Counted from the first letter of the stretch, positions 19,905-29,434 are shown. The stretch: DNA of 64,000 bases from Kaistia defluvii (GCF_040548815.1 NZ_JBEPSM010000001.1:1116001-1180000), one strand, 5' to 3'. Notes: generated by a model not told the origin, from the sequence alone. Made by a program: numbers and translations.

Positions 19905-21785
19905 ATGGTATCGCTCGTCCAGAATCCAGCCCTCGCACGCGCCCTCGCGGAAAAGGGCTATGAAACGCTTACCCCCGTCCAGACCGCTGTCCTCCAGGAT
20001 AGCGTCGGCGAAAACGATCTCCTCGTCTCCGCGCAGACCGGCTCCGGCAAGACGGTGGCCTACGGCCTCGCCTTTGCCTCGACGCTTCTGGGCAATGAAG
20101 AACGCTTCGGCCCGGCCACCGAGCCGCTGGCCCTCATCATCGCCCCGACGCGCGAACTGGCTCTGCAGGTCCAGCGCGAGCTGATCTGGCTCTATGGCCC
20201 GGCGGGTGCGCGAATCGCCTCCTGCGTCGGCGGCATGGACGTCCGCCGCGAAGCCCGCGCGCTGGAAATGGGCGCGCATATCGTCGTCGGCACGCCGGGC
20301 CGCCTGCGCGACCATCTGGAGCGCGGACGCCTCGACATCTCCAAGCTCAAGGTCGTCGTGCTCGACGAGGCCGACGAGATGCTCGACCTCGGCTTCAAGG
20401 AAGATCTGGAGCTGATCCTCGACGCGTCGCCGAAAGAGCGCCGCACAATGCTGTTCTCGGCCACGCTGCCGCGCGAAATCGTGCGCCTGGCCAAGCAGTA
20501 TCAGCGGGACGCCATCCGCATCGACACGATCGACCAGAGCCAGCCGCATGGCGACATCGAATATCGTGCGCTGCGCGTTGCGCCGAACGAGATCGACCAC
20601 GCCGTCGTCAACGTGCTGCGCTATTTCGACCAGCCGGCAACGCTCGTCTTCTGCTCGACGCGTGAATCGGTTCGCCGCCTGCATGCAAGCCTTCAGGAGC
20701 GCGGCTTCGAAGTCGTGGCGCTGTCGGGCGAGCTCAGCCAGGGCGAGCGCATGCATGCGCTGCAGGCTCTGCGCGACGGCCGCGCCCGTGTCTGCGTCGC
20801 CACCGACGTCGCCGCGCGCGGTCTGGATCTCCCGGATCTCGGCCTTGTCGTCCATGCCGACCTGCCGACCGGCCCCGCCATCCTGCTGCACCGTTCGGGC
20901 CGTACCGGCCGCGCCGGCCGCAAGGGTATTTCTGCCCTGCTCGTTCCCTACACCAACCGCTCCAAGGCGCTGCGCCTGATCAGCGCCGCCGGCGTCGACG
21001 CCTACTGGACGGCCGCCCCGTCGGCCGACGAGGTTCGCGCCAAGGATCAGGAACGCCTCCTCGAGAAGGCCATGGTCTCCGAGCCGGCTTCCGAGGAAGA
21101 CATGGCGCTCGCGACCGAACTCCTCACCAAGCGCACGCCGGAAGAAATCGCCGCCGCGCTGATCCGCCTGCACCGTTCGCGCCTGCCCTCGCCCGAGGAT
21201 CTGTTCGATCCCGGCCAGCAGCAGGATCGCGGCGCACGCGACGCCAAGCCCCGCCGCCAGGACAGCCCGCGCAGCGAGCGCAGCGATCGTTCCGACCGCG
21301 ATGCGCCCCGTGGCGAGCGCCCGCCCCGCGCCCCGCGCGACGCCAGTGACGGCCAGTGGCCGACCAGTGGTCCCGGCAGCGAGAACGGCCGCGTCGAGCG
21401 CCCGCAGCAGGACATGGTCTGGTTCCGCATGAGCATCGGCCACCAAAAGAACGCGGATCCGAAGTGGCTGCTGCCGCTGATCTGCCGTCGTGGCCACGTC
21501 ACCAAGAACGAGATCGGCGCGATCAAGATCTTCGAACGCGACACGCGCTTCGAGATCGTCGCCGAGGCGGCCGAGCGCTTCACCGTCGCGCTGCGTCGCG
21601 GTGGCGAGGAAGAGATCCGCATCGAGCCGGCTGACGGCGCGCCCGTCGGCGGCGCCGGTGCCCGTGGCCCCGGCAAGAAGCCGACCCGCCGCGCTGGCTT
21701 CAAGCCCGGCGGCGCCGGCGGCAAGCCCGGTTTCAAGCCGGGCGGCAAGCCCGGCTTCAAGAAGCGCGAACGCAACGACGGCTAA
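19905..21785 (+). CDS. DEAD-box ATP-dependent RNA helicase (DeaD/CsdA type)
   Basis: This 626-residue RNA helicase has the Q motif (GYETLTPVQ), motif I AQTGSGKT at residues 43-50, PTREL, TPGR, DEAD in VLDEADEMLD, SAT, and the C-terminal helicase motifs ATDVAARGLDLPDL and HRSGRTGRAG. After a low-complexity Arg/Asp/Ser linker (about 435-500) comes a DbpA-type RNA-binding domain (WFRMSIGHQKNADPKWLLPLI...IGAIKIF). The tail contains repeats of GFKPGG and ends in basic residues. Such proteins act in ribosome assembly, mRNA decay and cold adaptation. A strong intrinsic terminator follows. Confidence 0.93.
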   Translation: MVSLVQNPALARALAEKGYETLTPVQTAVLQDSVGENDLLVSAQTGSGKTVAYGLAFASTLLGNEERFGPATEPLALIIAPTRELALQVQRELIWLYGPAGARIASCVGGMDVRREARALEMGAHIVVGTPGRLRDHLERGRLDISKLKVVVLDEADEMLDLGFKEDLELILDASPKERRTMLFSATLPREIVRLAKQYQRDAIRIDTIDQSQPHGDIEYRALRVAPNEIDHAVVNVLRYFDQPATLVFCSTRESVRRLHASLQERGFEVVALSGELSQGERMHALQALRDGRARVCVATDVAARGLDLPDLGLVVHADLPTGPAILLHRSGRTGRAGRKGISALLVPYTNRSKALRLISAAGVDAYWTAAPSADEVRAKDQERLLEKAMVSEPASEEDMALATELLTKRTPEEIAAALIRLHRSRLPSPEDLFDPGQQQDRGARDAKPRRQDSPRSERSDRSDRDAPRGERPPRAPRDASDGQWPTSGPGSENGRVERPQQDMVWFRMSIGHQKNADPKWLLPLICRRGHVTKNEIGAIKIFERDTRFEIVAEAAERFTVALRRGGEEEIRIEPADGAPVGGAGARGPGKKPTRRAGFKPGGAGGKPGFKPGGKPGFKKRERNDG

Positions 21786-21811
21786 GCGCTTCTTTCGCTA
21801 TGGAATCATGG

Positions 21812-21839
21812 GGCCCGCGACATCGTCGCGGGCCTTTTT
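21812..21839 (+). terminator. Intrinsic terminator of the DEAD-box helicase gene
   Basis: A perfect 10 bp stem (GGCCCGCGAC at 21812-21821 with GTCGCGGGCC at 21825-21834) has a 3-base ATC loop and is followed directly by five T. It begins 27 bp after the helicase stop codon. Confidence 0.93.
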
Positions 21840-21842
21840 CGT

Positions 21843-22278
21843 TGGACTTCTATCGGGGGGGGGCGTTGGGCTTTGTCCGGGCCTCCTCACCTCTCTCGGA
21901 GGGGGAAGTTGGCGGAAACCCGCCCTCAACATGCTGAGGAGGCCCGGAGGGCCGTCTTGAAGCACGCAGAGCGGTCCCGCCATCAAGAGTTGCACTCCGG
22001 CCGGTGCGTCCTTCGAGGCTTCGCTGCGCGAAGCGCCTCAGGATGTTGGAGGTCGGGAATCTGCAGAGCGTCCTTCTTGGACCAAGACGAACCGTCGCCC
22101 CGGCGAAGGCCGGGGCCCATAGCCACAGGCCAAGCAAGGAGTGGCCAGCCTTGTCTCCGCAGGCCGGCGTGTCTGGATCCCGGCCTTCGCCGCGATGACG
22201 CAGGGACCCGCGTCCCGCAAAGCCTCCGAATAGTTTGAGCGCACAACCTTTGGGTCGGCACGCCGGATCGCCGACCCC
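21843..22278. repeat. Gene-free stretch with several palindromic repeats
   Basis: Between the two converging terminators lie several repeat families. Inverted RPE-like copies occur at 22093-22119 and 22175-22200. A GAGGCTTCGC hairpin lies at 22015-22039, with an imperfect partner arm. A GGGTCGGC/GCCGACCC hairpin lies at 22252-22277. A CTCCTCACC...GGAGG block at about 21880-21960 resembles common rhizobial intergenic units. No coding frame here has credible features. Confidence 0.75.
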
Positions 22279-22312
22279 AAAACAAAAGGGCCCGCGACGA
22301 TGTCGCGAGCCC
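22279..22312 (-). terminator. Intrinsic terminator of valS
   Basis: On the minus strand an 11 bp stem (arms at 22302-22312 and 22288-22298, one mismatch) with a 3-base loop is followed by TTTTGTTTT. It starts 30 bp after the valS stop. The stem core GCGAC-ATC-GTCGC is the same as in the helicase terminator at 21812. Confidence 0.9.
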
Positions 22313-22342
22313 TCTGCAATCCGACAGAAAAACCCCGCCAAA

Positions 22343-25093
22343 TCAGTCCTTGAGACGCTCGAGCGCGGCGTTGATCTTGGCGGTCAGCTCTTGCGCTTCG
22401 GCCAAGCGCTCGCGCTGCTCGTCGATCACCTCTTCTGGGGCGCGCGAGACGAAGTTCTCGTTGCCGAGCTTGGCTTCGATCTTCGCGATCTCCTTGGCGG
22501 CCTTGTCGAGTTCCTTGCCGAGACGCGCGCGCTCGGCCACGAGGTCGATGACGCCGGCCAGCGGCAGGGCGATCGTCGCCTCGCCGAGCACGGTCTGCAC
22601 GGAGCCCTTGGGCGGCGTGTCGGCGGCCGAGATCTCGGACGCCCGCGCCAGGCGCTTGATCAGCGCATCATGCGTCGCCAGCCGCGCCGTCGTCTCCGCC
22701 GAAGCGCCGACGATGATCAGCGGCACCATGGCGCCCGGCGGCACGTTGATTTCGGAGCGAACCGAGCGGACCGCCGAAATCAGATCGACCAGCCAGTTGA
22801 TCTCGGCCGCTGCCGCCTCGTCCTCGAAGTCGAGCGTCGGCCAAGCATTGAGCGCGAGCAGGCCCTCGCGGCGGCTTCCCTCGTCGGCCGTGCGGTCCCA
22901 GAGCTCTTCGGTGATGAAGGGCATGAAGGGGTGCAGCAGCGTGACGATCCGGTCCAGCGTCCAGCCGATCGTGGCGCGGGTCTCGGCCTTGGCAGCCTCG
23001 TCCTCGCCATTCAACACCGGCTTGACCAGTTCCAGGTACCAGTCGCAGAACGAATTCCAGACGAAGCGATACAGCGCGTTGGCGGCGTCGTTGAAGCGAT
23101 AGGCTTCCAGCGCCTCCGTCACGGCGCGCGCGGTGCGCGTCGTCTCGGTCGCGATCCAGCGGTTCAGCCGCTCCTTGGCCGTCGAAGGATCGAAGCCGGC
23201 GACCCGCGTCGCCCCGTTCATCTCGGCGAAGCGCGAGGCGTTCCAGAGCTTGGTCGCGAAGTTGCGGTAGCCCTCGACGCGCGAGGTCGCGAGCTTGATG
23301 TCGCGGCCCTGCGCCGCCATGGCGGTCAGCGTGAAGCGCAGCGCGTCGGCGCCATATTCGTCGATCAGCGTGATCGGATCGATGACGTTGCCCTTCGACT
23401 TCGACATCTTGGCGCCCTTCTCGTCCCGGACGAGCGCATGCATGTAGATGTCCTTGAAGGGCTCGACCGGCGTGCCGTTCTCGTCCTTCATGAAGTGCAG
23501 GCTCATCATCATCATCCGGGCGACCCAGAAGAAGATGATGTCGAAGCCGGTGATCAGGACGCTGGTCGGGAAGTAGCGGGCAAGCTCGTTGGTCTTGTCC
23601 GGCCAACCCATCGTCGAGAACGGCCACAGCGCCGAAGAGAACCAGGTGTCGAGCACGTCCTCGTCGCGCGTCAGCGCGACCGGCGCGCCGTAATGCGCCG
23701 TGGCGAGCGCCGAAGCCTCGGCCTCGTCATAGGCGACGAACACCTTGCCGTCCGGGCCATACCATGCCGGGATCTGGTGTCCCCACCAGAGCTGGCGCGA
23801 AATGCACCAGGGCTGGATGTTGTCCATCCACTCGTAATAGGTCTTTTCCCAGGTCTTCGGGACGAAGTTGGTCCGCCCTTCGCGCACCGAGGCGATCGCC
23901 GGCTGCGCCAGCGTATGCGCATCGACATACCACTGCTCGGTCAGGAATGGCTCGATCGGCACGTTGCCACGATCGCCATGCGGCACGGTGTGCGCATGAT
24001 CCTCGATCTCGGCCAGATAGCCCTGCTCTTCCATCATCGCGACGATGGAGTTGCGCACCGTGAAGCGGTCCAGGCCCTCGAATGCGGCGATCGTGTCGGC
24101 GAGTGCCGCCGTCTTGTCCAGCCCCGCGAGGAACTCGGCATTGCCGGCGATCGCCACATTGGCCTGGCGATCGAGCACGGAGATCATCGGCAGGTTATGG
24201 CGGCGCCCAACCTCGAAATCGTTGAAGTCGTGCGCCGGCGTGATCTTGACCGCGCCCGAACCCTTCTCGGGATCGGAATATTCGTCGGCGACGATTGGGA
24301 TGCGGCGGCCGACGAGCGGCAGGATGGCATGTGCGCCGGCGGCGACGAACGCCTGGTAGCGCTCGTCATCCGGATGCACGGCGACGGCGGTGTCGCCCAG
24401 CATCGTTTCCGGCCGGGTCGTCGCCACCGTGATGAAGGTCATCGCATCGTCGGGATCGAAGGTCTTGCCCTCGATCGGATAGCGGAAATGGTAGAGCTTG
24501 CCCTTGGTCTCGACCTGGATGACCTCGAGATCCGAGATCGCCGTCTCCAGCTTCGGGTCCCAGTTGACCAGGCGCTTGTCCTTGTAGATCAGCCCGCCGC
24601 GATAGAGCTCGACGAACACCTTGAGCACGGCCTTGGACAGGCCCTCATCCATGGTGAAGCGCTCGCGCGACCAGTCGGCCGAGGCGCCGAGGCGCTTCAG
24701 CTGGCCGATGATCGTGCCGCCGGATTCGGCCTTCCACTTCCAGATCTTCTCGACGAACGCCTCGCGGCCGATCTCGCGGCGGCCGGGCTCCTGGCGCTCG
24801 GCCATCTGCCGCTCGACCACCATCTGCGTGGCGATGCCGGCATGGTCGAGGCCGACCTGCCAGAGAACGTCCTTGCCGCGCATGCGCTCGAAGCGGACGA
24901 GAACGTCCTGCAGCGTGTTGTTGAGCGCATGGCCCATATGCAGCGAGCCGGTGACGTTCGGCGGCGGGATGACGATGGAGAAAGGCTCCGCGCCGGGCTT
25001 CGCGCCAGCGCCTGCCTTGAAGGCGCCTTGGCCTTCCCAAGTTTCATAGATGCGCGGCTCGACCGCGGCCGCGTCATAATTCTTATCGAGCAT
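22343..25093 (-). CDS. valS: Valyl-tRNA synthetase
   Basis: ValS charges tRNA-Val. The 916-residue class I synthetase has the HIGH-type motif PPNVTGSLHMGHALNNTL, the large editing (CP1) domain, the KMSKS-type GAKMSKSKGNVIDP, an anticodon-binding helical domain, and a C-terminal coiled-coil arm (VAERARLGKELDKAAKEIAKIEAKLGN). The ATG at 25093 is chosen because it gives MLDKNYDAAAVEPRIYETWE, the usual N-terminus. The open frame upstream of it has no family resemblance. Confidence 0.97.
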   Translation of the reverse strand: MLDKNYDAAAVEPRIYETWEGQGAFKAGAGAKPGAEPFSIVIPPPNVTGSLHMGHALNNTLQDVLVRFERMRGKDVLWQVGLDHAGIATQMVVERQMAERQEPGRREIGREAFVEKIWKWKAESGGTIIGQLKRLGASADWSRERFTMDEGLSKAVLKVFVELYRGGLIYKDKRLVNWDPKLETAISDLEVIQVETKGKLYHFRYPIEGKTFDPDDAMTFITVATTRPETMLGDTAVAVHPDDERYQAFVAAGAHAILPLVGRRIPIVADEYSDPEKGSGAVKITPAHDFNDFEVGRRHNLPMISVLDRQANVAIAGNAEFLAGLDKTAALADTIAAFEGLDRFTVRNSIVAMMEEQGYLAEIEDHAHTVPHGDRGNVPIEPFLTEQWYVDAHTLAQPAIASVREGRTNFVPKTWEKTYYEWMDNIQPWCISRQLWWGHQIPAWYGPDGKVFVAYDEAEASALATAHYGAPVALTRDEDVLDTWFSSALWPFSTMGWPDKTNELARYFPTSVLITGFDIIFFWVARMMMMSLHFMKDENGTPVEPFKDIYMHALVRDEKGAKMSKSKGNVIDPITLIDEYGADALRFTLTAMAAQGRDIKLATSRVEGYRNFATKLWNASRFAEMNGATRVAGFDPSTAKERLNRWIATETTRTARAVTEALEAYRFNDAANALYRFVWNSFCDWYLELVKPVLNGEDEAAKAETRATIGWTLDRIVTLLHPFMPFITEELWDRTADEGSRREGLLALNAWPTLDFEDEAAAAEINWLVDLISAVRSVRSEINVPPGAMVPLIIVGASAETTARLATHDALIKRLARASEISAADTPPKGSVQTVLGEATIALPLAGVIDLVAERARLGKELDKAAKEIAKIEAKLGNENFVSRAPEEVIDEQRERLAEAQELTAKINAALERLKD

Positions 25094-25275
25094 GACCGTT
25101 TCCGGATGAGGAATTTGAACTGGTGTAAATCGGATGGTCGCGGGCGAGTCAACCGCGCAGCCCCAAGGCGACCCCAAGGCCCATCCCCCGCCTGCGTCGA
25201 ACGCCTCATATGGGAAGCCGGGAGGCGTTCCGTAAGAACGGCGCCACGCGCCGCCCGTGCGAGGCCGCCGGGAGG

Positions 25276-25932
25276 TCAGCGACCGCGCGATACGCGCTCG
25301 ATCTCGTCGCGCACCAGCCGCTCGACGAGCGGCGGCAGGTTGGTATCGAGCCAGGTCTTCAGCATCGGCCGGAGCATGTCCTTGACCAGATCCTCGAGCG
25401 TCCGCGAATTGCCGGCCAGCACCGTATTGGCGAGATTGCCGAAAGCGGACTGCACGATGGCATCGGCAGCGGGCGACAGCAGCGGCTCGCCGGCGGGCAA
25501 TTCGGCCCGGACAGGCCTGGAGGGCGCAGCCGGAGCCGGCGCAGGCGCTTCGGCGCGAATGGGCGAAGGGGCGCGGGAAGGTTCCGGGGCACGGACGGGT
25601 TCGGCGGCACGCGGCGGCTCGGGCGCCTGTACCGCCGGGCGCAGCATGCGCGGCTCGGCCATGGGAGCCGAAGCGGCAGGCGCCGGTTCCGGGGCGACAA
25701 TGTCGGTCCGGGCCGGCGCGGCCGGCGGCGCCGCAAACTCGGCCACGCGAGCGCTGAACAGTGCGTCGATATCTGCGGCGGAGACGGGGACGCTCGGAAG
25801 CTTGGGCGGCAGCGCCGTCAGCTCGGAAGCCTTGGGCGCGGCCAGGCCGTGTTCATCCTCGGAGATGATCCGGCGGATCGAGGCGAGGATTTCCTCCATC
25901 GAAGGCTCTTGTGCCGCACTGACTTTGGCCAT
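25276..25932 (-). CDS. popZ: PopZ/DUF2497-type polar organising protein
   Basis: The 218-residue protein has the layout of PopZ, a polar scaffold that anchors chromosome origins and signalling proteins. The conserved N-terminal helix reads EPSMEEILASIRRIISEDE. A long Pro/Ala/Glu-rich disordered middle (about residues 50-145) follows, then the C-terminal oligomerisation helices (GNSRTLEDLVKDMLRPMLKTW, LPPLVERLVRDEIERVS). I use the ATG at 25932 since the added upstream 19 residues are not family-like. Its location upstream of valS is common in Hyphomicrobiales. Whether it performs every role known for Caulobacter PopZ is inference. Confidence 0.88.
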   Translation of the reverse strand: MAKVSAAQEPSMEEILASIRRIISEDEHGLAAPKASELTALPPKLPSVPVSAADIDALFSARVAEFAAPPAAPARTDIVAPEPAPAASAPMAEPRMLRPAVQAPEPPRAAEPVRAPEPSRAPSPIRAEAPAPAPAAPSRPVRAELPAGEPLLSPAADAIVQSAFGNLANTVLAGNSRTLEDLVKDMLRPMLKTWLDTNLPPLVERLVRDEIERVSRGR

Positions 25933-26003
25933 CGCTACCCCACACCCACAGAACTCAGTCGAATCGCTTTGAGAATTCAGCGATTCCAAGGGCCAGAGTA
26001 GCG

Positions 26004-26040
26004 AAAAGCACGACCGGCCGGAACACGACCGGTCGCTTTT
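26004..26040 (-). terminator. Probable intrinsic terminator downstream of tolC
   Basis: On the minus strand the arms AAAAGC-GACCGG and CCGGTC-GT-GCTTTT pair with a two-base bulge and end in a short T tract. It starts about 20 bp after the stop of the TolC-family gene. The bulge makes it less certain than the other terminators here. Confidence 0.6.
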
Positions 26041-26058
26041 CCCCGACTGGAGGCTCGA

Positions 26059-27438
26059 CTACCGGCCGTCCGGCGTCCTGAGGCCGATCCACTTGTCGCG
26101 AACCGCCTGGTAATGCTGCTTCGGCTCGTAGCGCTGGACCTTGAGACTGAGGTTTTCGGCCGAAAGCGATCCGGTCGACGACAGCAGCGTGTAGGAGGCC
26201 ACCACCTGGGCGCGCTGCGCCAAGATCAGCGTCTCGCGGGCCTGCAGAAGCGACTGCTGCTGGTTCAGCACGTCGAGGGTGGTGCGCTGGCCGACCTTCT
26301 GTTCTTCGATGACGCCTTCGAGAGCGAGCTGCGAAGCGCGGATCTGGTCCTGGGCCGAGGTGATCGAAGCACGGGCAGCCTGGAGCTGGCCGAATGCCGA
26401 AACCGCCGCCGCGCGGACCTGGTCGCGCGCCGAATCCAGCTGGATGCGGTACTGGCCGAGCGTTTCCTTGGCCTGGCGGGTCTGCGAGTAGACGACGCCG
26501 CCTTCATAGATCGGCACGCTCAGATTAGCCGTGATGGTCGCGGAATTGCCCCACGAACCGGTGTTCGACGAATCATCATTGTGCGCGAGCTGGCCCTGCA
26601 CCGACACGGTCGGCAGCAGCTGGCCCTCGATCACCTTCACGTTGAAGGCGGCCGTGTCGACATTGTAGCTGGCGGCGCGAATGGCCGGATGGCGCGACTG
26701 GCCGGCGGAAACTGCCGACTCGGCCGACTTGGCGAGCAGGCGGGTGTTCACCACCGGCGTCTGCAGGCTCTTCGGCGCGGTGCCGATGATCTGGATGTAG
26801 GTCGCATTGGCGGAGTTCAGGTCCGCAATGGCGACGTCATAGGCCGTCTGGCCCTGGCTGAGTGCCGCATCGGTCTGCGCCAGGTCGGTACGCGTGCCCT
26901 CGCCCACCTTCAGGCGGTCGGCGGCGGCGCGCTGCTGTTCGCGCAGGAAGGCGATGTTCTGCTCGCGCAGGCTGACAATGCCCTTCTGGTAGATGACGTT
27001 GGTATAGGCCGTCACGGCATCCAGCAGCACGTCCTGCTCGGTCGAACGCAGGATCTCGCGACCGGCGAGCACCGCGGATTCGGCCTGCTTCACGGAGTTC
27101 TGCGTACGAAATCCGCGAAAGATCGGCTGTTCGATGGTGAGCCCGTAGCCGCGCGGCCAGGTCGTCGACGACCCGACGGGGAGCTGCGGCGACGTACGAC
27201 CCCGAGAATAGGACGGCCCGATGAAAGCACTACCCGTCAGCACGGGACGATATCCCGACAGAGCCTGGGGAACGTTTTCGTCGGTCGCGCGTAGTTGAGC
27301 GCGCATCGCATTCAGCGTGGGGTTGGAATTATACGTCTGCGAAAGGGCGGAAGTCAGCGTTTCGGCATATACCGAGGGGGCAGCTACGATAACCGCAGCC
27401 ATAGCTACGGTTGCCAGATAGACCCGGGAAAAAACCAC
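26059..27438 (-). CDS. TolC-family outer membrane channel protein
   Basis: This 459-residue protein is an outer membrane efflux or secretion channel of the TolC family. A signal peptide (about residues 1-25, ending VYAETLTSAL) is followed by two repeated coiled-coil and beta modules typical of the family: SALSQTYNSNPTLNAMRAQLRA opens the first and ADRLKVGEGTRTDLAQTDAALSQ lies in it, while AREEL-like ALEGVIEEQKVGQRTTLDVLNQQQSLLQARE marks the second. It would work with an inner-membrane pump and a periplasmic adaptor encoded elsewhere. The start is a GTG at 27438. The pcm-like gene is 210 bp upstream, a pairing common in rhizobia. Confidence 0.92.
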   Translation of the reverse strand: MVFSRVYLATVAMAAVIVAAPSVYAETLTSALSQTYNSNPTLNAMRAQLRATDENVPQALSGYRPVLTGSAFIGPSYSRGRTSPQLPVGSSTTWPRGYGLTIEQPIFRGFRTQNSVKQAESAVLAGREILRSTEQDVLLDAVTAYTNVIYQKGIVSLREQNIAFLREQQRAAADRLKVGEGTRTDLAQTDAALSQGQTAYDVAIADLNSANATYIQIIGTAPKSLQTPVVNTRLLAKSAESAVSAGQSRHPAIRAASYNVDTAAFNVKVIEGQLLPTVSVQGQLAHNDDSSNTGSWGNSATITANLSVPIYEGGVVYSQTRQAKETLGQYRIQLDSARDQVRAAAVSAFGQLQAARASITSAQDQIRASQLALEGVIEEQKVGQRTTLDVLNQQQSLLQARETLILAQRAQVVASYTLLSSTGSLSAENLSLKVQRYEPKQHYQAVRDKWIGLRTPDGR

Positions 27439-27648
27439 GTTCGAAACCTCGGCGTTGCGAGGCGACGCCCCCCTACCGGACGTCCACCGTCGGACAATAC
27501 ATCGTTAATGTACGCGAGCCCCCGTGACGGTCAAATGGCATGGGGTGCGAAAAGTTGGATAAAGCGCTCCGTGCGACGGGAAAGCCACAGATACCGCTCG
27601 ACGAACTGTCGAGGAATCAGCGGCTAACCCTTTCATTCCTAACGGAAA

Positions 27649-28317
27649 TCAGAACACGAAAGATTTGGGCTTCGCAAAGCCCGGCAAGGTGCGGACCGAG
27701 GTGTTGAACGCCGGACGGCCGCTGACCGACCCGCCGGAGCGCGTGTAGATCATCGCTTTTGCAGCCAGGCCGTTCGCACCAACCACGGCGATGATTCGTC
27801 CGCCCTCGCCGAGCTGGTCGACCAGCGCCGGCGGTATGAGTTCGACGGCGCCTTCAAGCAGGATCACGTCATAGGGCGCCTTGGCGGCATGACCGTCCTG
27901 AAGCGGCCCGACGACAACCTCGACATTGGAAATGCCGAGGGTGGCGAGATTGTCGCGCGCGGTCGCGGCCAGGGCCTCGTCCGATTCGAGCGCGACCACA
28001 GAGGCCGCCAGATGACTGAGGATGGCCGCGGAATAGCCGGTCGTGGTGCCGACATCGAGCACGCGATCGGTCGGCAGGATCGCGGCAAGCTGGACCAGCT
28101 TCGCCAGGGGCCCCGGCTCCATGACATAGCGCGGCGCGCTGCCGGGAGCCGACACGAGCAGATCCTCGTCGATATAGGCGAGCGGCTTCAGATGATCGGG
28201 CGCGAAGATTTCGCGCGGCACCGCGGCGAAGGCGTCGAGCACGTCGTACTCGGTCACGTCGACGGTGCGAATCTGGCAGTCCACCATCGTGGTTCGCGCC
28301 TTGGCGAAATCGACCAT
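27649..28317 (-). CDS. Protein-L-isoaspartate O-methyltransferase family protein
   Basis: A 222-residue Pcm-family protein. The SAM-binding region reads VLDVGTTTGYSAAILSHLA followed by VVALE and LLEGAVELIPPALVDQL. The N-terminus MVDFAKARTTMVDCQIRTVDVTE is characteristic of the alphaproteobacterial branch that neighbours tolC. True Pcm repairs isoaspartyl residues, but this branch has GTTTGYSA rather than GTGSGYSA and may have another substrate. The ATG at 28317 is preceded by an AAAGGG sequence. Confidence 0.87.
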   Translation of the reverse strand: MVDFAKARTTMVDCQIRTVDVTEYDVLDAFAAVPREIFAPDHLKPLAYIDEDLLVSAPGSAPRYVMEPGPLAKLVQLAAILPTDRVLDVGTTTGYSAAILSHLAASVVALESDEALAATARDNLATLGISNVEVVVGPLQDGHAAKAPYDVILLEGAVELIPPALVDQLGEGGRIIAVVGANGLAAKAMIYTRSGGSVSGRPAFNTSVRTLPGFAKPKSFVF

Positions 28318-28567
28318 GATCAGGGACCCTTTATCGTCATTGTGGCAATAGACGTTCCAATACCGGGCGTTCGGCAAGGTGACAAGCCATTCCGGAGGGG
28401 CGCGGCGCCGCAGGCCCCCGCCGATCGTCGACGCCGCGGGGGATAGCCAAGCGCCATCATCCTCCTGTTACATGGGCTGTCCATACGACGCCGTGAAACG
28501 ACGCGTCGAGATCCACCGGATGCGCGGTTGTCGTTCGATCAGCTCACTCTGAAAGAGGATACAGTCG

Positions 28568-29434
28568 ATGGTACGCAAGACACTCTATGGCGCCGCAATT
28601 GCCCTTCTGGGCCTTTCCACCATCCAGGCTGCTGTCGCGGACACGAAGATCGACAACAGTGCACTTGAATCCACTGCGTTCCGCCCGCACGACCGGACCT
28701 TCGGCCTCGTCTATACGATGCCGGCCGAGGTCAACGAGACCCTGCATCGCTCGCTGGGCGGCATGCTGACGGAGCGCCTTCTGACGCTCGGCCTCGAGAC
28801 CGAGGCCATCCGCACCAACATTCCGCATGTCACGGTTGTGCACATCCACAACGCCGACCCGACCACGCCGGCGAAGATGCTCGAAGCGCTGCCGACGCCG
28901 CCGAAGCCGCTCAACGTCACGCTGAAGAAGTTTTATACCACCGAGGCCGCCAAGGGCGCCGGCCAGCCCTGGTGGCTCGACCTCGGCGTGGTCAAGGAAG
29001 GCGACGGCTTCGAGCGGATGATGGCCTACAACACCGCTGCCACCGCCGCCCTGACGCCGCTGCGCGACGGGCCGCTGCCGCGCGTCACCGGCCCGGTCTT
29101 CGCCAAGATGGCCGATGCGGGCAAGGAACTGGTCAAGACCGTCGGCGTCAGCGGCGTCAACGTCGTGAAGAACGGCGAGGAACTGCGCTCGCACAATCCG
29201 CACAACACGCTCGTCTACAGCACCAAGACCTTTTCGCCGGAAATCCAGCAGTCGATGGGCGCGCTCGCCGACCAGTTCAACCAGATCCTGCCGGAAGGCA
29301 TTCCGGCGACGTTCAAGACGGTCTCGATCGTCGAACTGGCCTTCTCGGGCAATGTCACCCGCGAGATCTACCGCGTCGATCTCGAGACCGGCGCCGTCCT
29401 CGACGTCGCGACCGGCAAGACCGTCACCCGCTGA
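28568..29434 (+). CDS. Secreted protein with 2H-phosphoesterase-like motifs
   Basis: I do not recognise a named family for this 288-residue exported protein. A signal peptide covers about residues 1-24 (ending QAAVADT). Two motifs of the form H-x-T-hydrophobic occur 125 residues apart: H87-V-T89 in NIPHVTVVHIH and H212-N-T214 in NPHNTLVYS. Both are preceded by Pro and sit in predicted beta strands. This pairing is the hallmark of the 2H (LigT/cyclic phosphodiesterase) superfamily, so a periplasmic phosphoesterase is a reasonable inference. An AGAGGA sequence precedes the ATG. It stands alone on the plus strand. Confidence 0.7.
   Translation: MVRKTLYGAAIALLGLSTIQAAVADTKIDNSALESTAFRPHDRTFGLVYTMPAEVNETLHRSLGGMLTERLLTLGLETEAIRTNIPHVTVVHIHNADPTTPAKMLEALPTPPKPLNVTLKKFYTTEAAKGAGQPWWLDLGVVKEGDGFERMMAYNTAATAALTPLRDGPLPRVTGPVFAKMADAGKELVKTVGVSGVNVVKNGEELRSHNPHNTLVYSTKTFSPEIQQSMGALADQFNQILPEGIPATFKTVSIVELAFSGNVTREIYRVDLETGAVLDVATGKTVTR

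Noticed and set aside
22235-25972. A 1245-codon open frame on the plus strand opposite valS and popZ
   Set aside because: It is antisense to two well-supported genes, has an Arg/Asp/His-rich composition typical of shadow frames in high-GC DNA, and shows no domain. The same applies to long frames at 373-2946, 36478-39387 and 46100-49069.
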